This document shows positions 57,861 through 64,000 of a stretch of DNA of 64,000 nt, piece after piece (the first letter of the stretch is position 1; each line of letters starts with the position of its first letter). The DNA is taken from positions 210,201,744 to 210,265,743 of the forward strand of contig NC_081411.1 of NCBI RefSeq assembly GCF_030272615.1, in the 5' to 3' direction. Below the pieces are notes generated by a model. It was not told the DNA's origin and did not search any database. It saw only the letters and a list, made by a program, of their open reading frames with translations. A program made the position numbers and the translations under genes. This DNA comes from Cryptomeria japonica (taxonomy: Eukaryota > Streptophyta > Pinopsida > Cupressales > Cupressaceae).

Positions 57861-59015
57861 AGTTTGTTCTTTACTGGACCTGATCAAGTAATGCAAAGAT
57901 GTGTAAGAGAAGATGAAACTTATGACATATTGCATGCTTGCCATGATGAACCATGTGGAGGACATTTTGCAGCAAAAAGAACATCAATGAAAGTTCTTAC
58001 AACAGGGTACTACTGGCCAACATTACATAAGGATGTTGTGGCCTATACAAGAAAATGTGACAGATGCCAGTGTATGGGAAGACCAACTAGGTCCGATGAA
58101 ATGCCACTATATCCACAGATAATAGTCACCCCTTTTGATAAATGGGGGATGGATTTTGTAGGGCCAATTGATCCACCATCAAATGGAAAGTCATACATTT
58201 TAGTTTGCACGGACTATGTAACAAAATGGGTCGAGGTAACAACTATGACTCATGCCCGAGATAACAAAGTTGTTGAGTTTCTGTATGAACAAATTTTCAC
58301 AAGATTTGGAGTTCCCAGAGAGCTTGTAATTGATCAAGGAGCTCAGTTTATGTCGAATCTGATGACTGCACTAATGAATGACTATAAAATCAAACATAGG
58401 AAGTCCAGCCCTTATCACCCTCAAGCCAATGGTCAGGCAGAGGTAACAAATAGAGAAATTGAGGTGATCCTCACAAAGACAGTGCAAATACATAGAAAAG
58501 ATTGGAGCAATAGACTTCCTGAAGCAGTTTGGGCTTACAGAACTACATGGAAAACAACAACTGGGTTTACACCTTTTGAGCTACTTTATGGGAAAACAGC
58601 CATGTTACCCATAGAATTTGAACACAAAACTTTGAGGACAACTCTTGAACTCAATATAGACATATCTGAAGCACAAAAGGATCGTCTCTTGCAGCTAAAT
58701 GGTTTGGATGAAATGAGAAAAGCCGCCCTGCAGCATACATAAGCAATCCAACAGCAAAGGAAGAAATGGCATGATCAACACATCAAAACAAGGAAATTTT
58801 CTGCTGGAGATTGGGCTCTATTATATGATTCCAGATATCAAGAAAACCAAGGTAAGCTCACAACACACTGGCTTGGCCCCTATGAAGTTGAAAATGTGTT
58901 CGACAATGGAGCTATACAGCTGCTGACAATAGACCCAGTCCGCTTCAAATTGCTAGTGAATGGCCACCGACTCCGGTTGTACCACAAACCAGTCTCCAAG
59001 GAAGAATTCATGTAG
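57861..59015 (+). pseudogene. gypsy integrase
   Basis: HHCC zinc domain: CHDEPCGGHF and CDRCQ (about 57,940-58,070). Catalytic core: WGMDFVGPI (first Asp, about 58,150), VIDQGAQFMSNLM (second Asp, about 58,330), HPQANGQAEVTNRE (Glu, about 58,440). The C-terminal part GDWALLYDSRYQ...WLGPYEV (about 58,810-58,890) is the usual non-chromodomain tail. A stop at 58,740 lies where Gln is plausible; TAG at 59,013 may be the real end. Confidence 0.92.
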
Positions 59016-59753
59016 CAGTTCATTCAGGTTCCTCCCGCTACTCTTCCTACAGCCAAAGGCTTTAGCCTTTCTCCTGCAGCGTTACCATAATTTTCAAAAA
59101 AAAGCATGCCCATAATAAAGGTTTTCTTTTTAAAAAGGAAACCCTTTTTTCTCCATTCTCATTTATCGCCCCCATTTCACTTCTTTATCTTCCGTCCATC
59201 CATTCCATCCGTTCATTTCATCCACCCATCTCACGCATCCACATCATCCATCCGCATCAACCTTAATTAAGATATCTTTCTCACTTGTCAATTCATGCAG
59301 ATGCCGTCATCTTTCTTCACACGTACGTGCAGTTATCAAAGGTATGCCATATCTTTTCTTATCACATATTTGATTTATTTCATTCTATTCATTTACTGCT
59401 ATGCATGTACCAGTCATTATTACCCAAATCTCTACCTATTCTTTACGACATGTGAGGACACATGTCATACTTTAAGTAGGGGGCGGGGTAATCCATCTTT
59501 TAAAATCTGTCTTTTCGCCGTTGCCATAACTGCAAAATAATCTTTCTTTAATACTTTTCTGGTACTTTCCAAATATGATCGCATGTCCTTTTTTATTGCA
59601 TAATTACGATTAAAACTACTTGTTCAAAAAGTTCATTTTTGGAAAAAGAAAGAAATGTGATGGCACGAAAGAAGAAAAACCAGAGCAGAAAGGGAAACAG
59701 GGAATTTGAACCTTCAGCAAGGAATTGAGTTCAGCTAAAGGAAAACTACAAAC
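59016..59753 (+). other. Spacer between integrase and ORF3
   Basis: About 740 bp, CT-rich in the middle (59,150-59,280, repeated CATCCAT/CATCC words). There is no conserved domain; short ORFs here have composition-driven sequences. It could hold a splice acceptor for an ORF3 mRNA, which cannot be judged by eye. Confidence 0.4.
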
Positions 59754-62219
59754 ATGGATGGTCAGTTGGTGCGACATGAGCCTGTAGCTCATGAAATGTT
59801 ATTGCAAAATCCGCAAACAGTCCACGCATTCAGCCTCTGTGGGTGGTTAAATTATTTCTTGAGCTTAAATGATTTTGATGAGGAGGCTGTTGGAGAATTT
59901 TTGAGAACCCTTTCTGAAGGGGAAGCCACCGTATGGGGTCTAACGGTTGTTGCAACCAAAAACAGAATTGCTGAAGTAACTAGGCTTCCAGCCATTGGAG
60001 AAAACTTTTCTTCAGACGCTGTAGCTACAAGGGCTGAGTTTTCAATGCCTACTGATGGACCTCTGGAAGTCTCCAAGCAGGGATGCAAGTGCGTATCGTT
60101 GCCTCCTCCTTATTCAGAGTATGCTACTTACATAATCAGGTATTTGACCTGTGAAGGCCATTTTTCCTATCTGCATTCTCATCATTTTAAATTATTGAGC
60201 CATATGAGGCATGGGTTAGTTATAAATGTTCATAATTTCTTGTTAAAATTTTTAGAACAAAGTGCCCATGGAACTCAACAGGGGAAAGATAATTATGTCG
60301 CTCATCATGGCCTTATTAAATTACTGATTGAGTTCTCTTTGAGGGATGTCTCACCTCTCTTTTGGAAACAATTTGTTGCCCAAAAGAGTTTGCAAATTCC
60401 ACAACCCCCTAGGGTACTTACCCCACGGCCTCAGAAAAAGAAGAAAGAAATTGTATCTACCAGTAAAATAGGGCAAGGGTCATCTACTCCTGTAGCACCT
60501 GGTCCTGCAGCTTTCACACCTGAATCCTCTGCTAGGGTACAAACTAGGTCTGCCACTAGGAGAGAGAAGGGAAAAACAAAGGCAGAAGGGTCCCCAAAAT
60601 CTGACCCTCGTTCTCAAAAAAGGCAATGCCCTTCTCCTGCAGCACCTTCCCCTATAGCTGTTTCTCCTATAGCAACACCTGTTGCTATTACTAGTTCACC
60701 GTCATCCTCTGGTAGGGCAAAGCCCTATGAACAAACAAGGAAGAGGAAAGCTACCGGAACACCACCTGCAACCGCATCAGTGCCAAGAAGGGTTTCCGCA
60801 AGGAAATAATCTAAGACCTCCCCTGCTTCACCACAACTAGAGGTGATTGTAATTTCAGAAGGGTCTGTTGAGTCTGAATTTAATGTTTCTCAGAATGTGT
60901 TCAAGAATGCTGCCCGGAGTTCATTTTTTCCTGAAGAGGAACAAGTTGAGACAAAAGAAACAAGGCATAATGAGTAAGGGTTACCAAATCTTGATGATTT
61001 GGCTACTGCTGCTATGCAATTTTCGGAGGAAGCATAGACTTCTCCACCATAGCAACAAGAAGAATTTATCTTGCAGCAAGAGCAAGAACAGACTGAACAA
61101 TTGAATGTGCCTAGTGAAGTTGTATTTCACCCTGCAATTTGTAAAGCCATTGTTGTGTATAAGAAAATGTTTTTAATTGAGTTTCTGGAAACAGTTACAT
61201 TGCAAACCCTGACTTTCCGATACATAGCCTAGACTGACATGCAAAAAAGTCTATGGGAAATAGAAAAGAAGAAATTGAAAAAGAAAATTGAAAGTCAGAA
61301 GCAGGAAATTGCTGAGTTGAAAGCAAAAATGGACGAAATGTTAAAAGTAACTGGTCAGATTATGGAATGTAGACCACCACCCAGAGTTTATGCTGTATGC
61401 CTTAAAGAACAGTTTTTATGGTTCCAATTGATGAGAATTTCCAGAAACCAAGATCCTATAATTCATACTGCCAAGGAATTCTATGAAGCATACCAGGTAG
61501 CCCCTAATTGGCTAAGGAATTCTTTGTGTGAATTCTATTTGCATGGCTTTTTAATACCATTTGAAATAGAATGGAATCCTCTTCTATATATTGGTGATAT
61601 TCATTTGAGAGCATTTATGTCATGGGCAACAAATGAGGTGAATTATGGCAGGCAGTGGGAAACATATGAGGAAGCTGAGAAAACAGAGCCTGTTCCATTA
61701 CGTTCTCAAAGTTCAAACCCCCATGCAATGTTGAAAGATTGGTTTACTCTGACATATGGTATTAATAATGTTTCAGCAAGAGAGAAAATATTTGATATCA
61801 GAAAACAAGTATATGATGAATTCCAGGCACAACAATATTCATTTTGGAAATTAGCATTCACCAGAAGTGAGAAAAGATGGGAGAGATTAACTGTTGGGTT
61901 AAGAAAGTCAGAACCACATGGTCCCCTAAATTTCACAGCAGCTCTTAAATGAACCAGCAGATATATTCAATTGGGACTTCAAACAAGATTTGAACTGTGG
62001 TTGCCGTTGACATTCAGACCCCCTGTGCTAATGTGGCCACTTTATCCTCACCAGGCTACAAATCTTAACAATGAATTAGAAGACCAAAGGTATGAAAAAT
62101 GTCAGGATTTCAGAGGATTTTATTACAAGTTTAAAAATCTATTTCAGAGTCATGTAGCAACCACCGACATTAGAGAAACCACCAGGAAAGTTAATACTAG
62201 AGGACCAGCATTGGACTAA
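59754..62219 (+). pseudogene. ORF3 of gypsy element, env position, about 820 codons
   Basis: A single frame from ATG 59,754 to TAA 62,217-62,219 ends just before the polypurine tract. It is broken by stops at 60,807, 60,975, 61,035, 61,050, 61,230 and 61,950. The N-terminal 220 residues (FDEEAVGEFLRTLSEGEATV, WGLTVVATKNRIAEVTRLP) resemble the putative plant transposon protein domain common in post-pol ORFs of plant gypsy elements. Next is a basic Ser/Pro-rich stretch (about 60,410-60,800) with KKKKE and RKRK. Then a coiled-coil segment (EKKKLKKKIESQKQEIAEL, about 61,266), then a Trp/Tyr-rich C-terminal domain. No clear signal peptide or membrane helix is visible, so calling it an envelope is not supported. 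Confidence 0.7.
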
Positions 62220-62230
62220 GTAGGGGGCAG
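62218..62230 (+). promoter_or_regulatory. Polypurine tract of gypsy element
   Basis: AAGTAGGGGGCAG directly before the 3' LTR start at 62,231. It overlaps the stop codon of ORF3. Confidence 0.85.
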
Positions 62231-63535
62231 TGATGAGCTTAAAATATGCTCATAATTTGGATGTTATGATAAACTTTTAAATGCCTTTACTTTTGTTATT
62301 TCATGGATGTTCAGACTTTGTTGAAACTTTTTTTGGGGATATCCTATAGCAAGATACTTTTATATTCCTACAGCTCATTGTGTTGACTTGATTGCATTTA
62401 TTGCCTCGTTGACTCCCTAAAATGACTAGTATATCATATATAGTTTTTTGAATGATTAAGTAGATTTAAAATATGTGATTAATGAATAGATATCGTGTAT
62501 GTGCCATACGCCCTTTTCTATTTCCTGTTACCTTTTGTTTCGCAGGTTGTTGAAGAACGATCGAGTCAAGCGCAGCCAATCTCAGCCTTGCAGTAAAGTC
62601 CATTTCCTGCACGACTTCGAGGGAGCTCCGGCGAAGACTCTATGACCGAAACCAAGGGAAAGAATTTTAATGTTAGTCAATCTGGAAAGAGTGGAGTGCT
62701 AGATTCTCTCTGGATCAGGTTGAATGCATAAATTCATTTATGGAGTTTGTTCCTTGATTCGGGGATATATTTTACTTGCACGTCTTTCCTTGATGGAGTT
62801 AGTTAGTTAGTTTCTCTCCTGTTTTTAAATAAAGTTCTCCTCCTGTGCGAGAGAGAGAGAGAAGAGAGTTAGAATAAGATAGAATCAGAGTAGTAGATAT
62901 CATGTAAGAATCAATATGATAAAAAAAGATAGAATCTGTTTAAGGAGAGACAGAGTTTGTTGTTAGTTTCCATATCAACAAAAAAATGTATATCATTCAG
63001 TTTTTATGAATAAAGTTCAATGAAGTTCTGAGTTTAGCATCTGCGTAATTAGAAGATGCTTGCTAAGGGGCCCCACTTAGTAGATATCTGTAGCTAGTTA
63101 GTTAGTTGTTCTTTCCTATTAAGCTTCAGTTTGCTTTCATCTTTAATGTTTTTATACAAACTCAGCTTTACATTGCTCCTACAGCACAAGGAATCCATCA
63201 CTGTGCCTGTTCCTACAACATAAGGCCAGTTCATAGTTTGTGTTTCAGTTGTAGTTATCATGATTTCTGTTTTAATCAAATCATAGTTGAGTTAAAGAGA
63301 TTTGCATTACCTTCCTGTAGCGTAGGTAGAATTTCTTTCCAGTATATATTTCTGCTAAGATTTGACCAAAATGAGTTCCTAGTGCATATATTTTGCTGCA
63401 CCATTTAAAGTATACGTCCCCTGATTTGACAAGTAAATGAACGTCTATAGAGAGAGATATTGGTCACTTGTTGAAATGCTCGATTCCCAGGAAAGGTTTT
63501 ACTATGATTTTCATATCCTTTTGTGGGCACGACCA
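62231..63535 (+). repeat. 3' LTR of gypsy element
   Basis: 1,305 bp, exactly the length of the 5' LTR, with no net indel; TGATGAGCTT to GCACGACCA, followed by the second AATGG. The last 820 bases are nearly identical to the 5' LTR, including identical 100-codon chance ORFs at 53,025 and 63,106. Confidence 0.93.
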
Positions 63536-64000
63536 AATGGTTTTTACTGACCCAAATTCTACCAAAGTGTCTCCTATTAAATTCACCTTCTCTTGATCTT
63601 TCTTACATCTAGTTCTTAGGGATTTCTCTAGAGTCTCCTTTTTAGAGATTTTTTCTACAATCTCAAGGCTTGAGAGGCCTTGCCATTTTTCCCAGACTCA
63701 ACCTTCCCTTTAACTGGAGAGGGTCCCTAAGCACCCAAATCATCTCCATCCTTCTATCTCAACTTCTTCCCTTAATCAAGGGCATCTAGAATCTAAATGT
63801 GTACATCTATATCCATTAACCCATCCTATTAAATAGTTATTGGCAAACCTTGATTCTCCTCCCCTCAGACTCATTAGCCCCATGTTGTGGATCCACATGA
63901 TCCTATCTTGAGTCCTTATTCTCTCTAATGTGCATAGTACTTCCTCTCTATTCAAAGAGTCAAATAAATTAAAATTCTCATCACTTTGTCTATCTTGGAA
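63536..64000 (-). pseudogene. LINE ORF1 C-terminal part (rest of the interrupted LINE)
   Basis: A minus-strand frame is coherent from the window edge to the gypsy junction, with four stops in the middle (about 63,780-63,710). Near the edge it reads NREEVLCTLERIRTQDRIMW. Near the junction it reads SSLEIVEKISKKETLEKSLR (about 63,693-63,634). The frame continues across the gypsy insertion to a TGA at 52,117-52,115, next to the ORF2 start. ORF1 of plant L1 elements encodes an RNA-binding chaperone; the diagnostic part lies beyond the window. Confidence 0.7.

Larger units (their letters stand above)
52145..63540 (+). mobile_element. Complete but inactive Ty3/gypsy retrotransposon (Athila-like) with third ORF
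   Basis: The element is 52,150-63,535 (11,386 bp), flanked by AATGG at 52,145-52,149 and 63,536-63,540. Order: LTR, tRNA-Asp-type primer site, gag-protease, RT-RNase H-integrase, ORF3, polypurine tract, LTR. Integrase after RT defines Ty3/gypsy. The DLG-type protease, tRNA-Asp primer, absence of a chromodomain and a long post-integrase ORF point to the Athila/Tat side; the exact lineage is inference. All frames carry premature stops. Confidence 0.93.

Noticed and set aside
59754-60809. Calling ORF3 an envelope gene
   Set aside because: No signal peptide, furin-like site or membrane helix can be seen.
1-64000. CRISPR array, bacterial operon, rRNA or tRNA genes
   Set aside because: No spaced identical repeats, no operonic gene order and no cloverleaf-like or rRNA sequence seen; matches to tRNA are only retrotransposon primer sites.

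Overview
The window looks like a piece of a large, gene-poor seed-plant nuclear genome. It is AT-rich and almost entirely built of decayed, nested retrotransposons: Ty1/copia and Ty3/gypsy LTR elements, plant L1-type LINEs with an RNase H domain, and a TRIM. The very low gene density, the old elements full of in-frame stops and a telomere-like minisatellite fit a gymnosperm best. That taxonomic guess is inference from style, not from a diagnostic gene.

Layout. 1-1.6 kb holds a decayed plus-strand reading frame of unknown function. 2.4-11.7 kb is a cluster of one copia-like LTR family ('family A'): a minus-strand copy with LTR, primer binding site, gag-like gene with four zinc knuckles and a long unrecognised ORF, an older LTR plus gag leader, and a head-to-head plus-strand copy whose 3' LTR carries a 343-bp TRIM. 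11.7-13.7 kb is a degenerate telomere-like minisatellite. 14.1-16.6 kb is the 3' end of a LINE. 17.3-19.2 kb is a decayed copia RT fragment on the minus strand, followed by a third family-A copy (19.2-22.1 kb). 24.6-27.7 kb is a GC-richer island of gene-like fragments behind an LTR end and primer site, including a short Hsp70 fragment. 28.1-29.1 kb is an F-box/kelch gene or recent pseudogene, the only host-type gene. 29.1-37.5 kb is AT-rich sequence with LINE scraps.

Two LTR elements have both ends resolved with perfect 5-bp target duplications. The first is a Ty1/copia element at 37,556-45,263 (TSD TGAAT). The second is a Ty3/gypsy element at 52,150-63,535 (TSD AATGG, tRNA-Asp-type primer site, Athila-like) with a large third ORF between integrase and the 3' LTR. 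The gypsy element sits inside a minus-strand LINE (64,000 to 47,709), a few codons before the overlap of LINE ORF1 stop and ORF2 start. Both LTR elements are dead: their frames are continuous but broken by premature stops and single-base frameshifts.

The most unusual items are the pol-less family A, which shares 3' cis signals with the copia element; the strongly uneven divergence between the two gypsy LTRs; the TRIM; the LINE/gypsy nesting; and the gene-fragment island at 25-27.7 kb.
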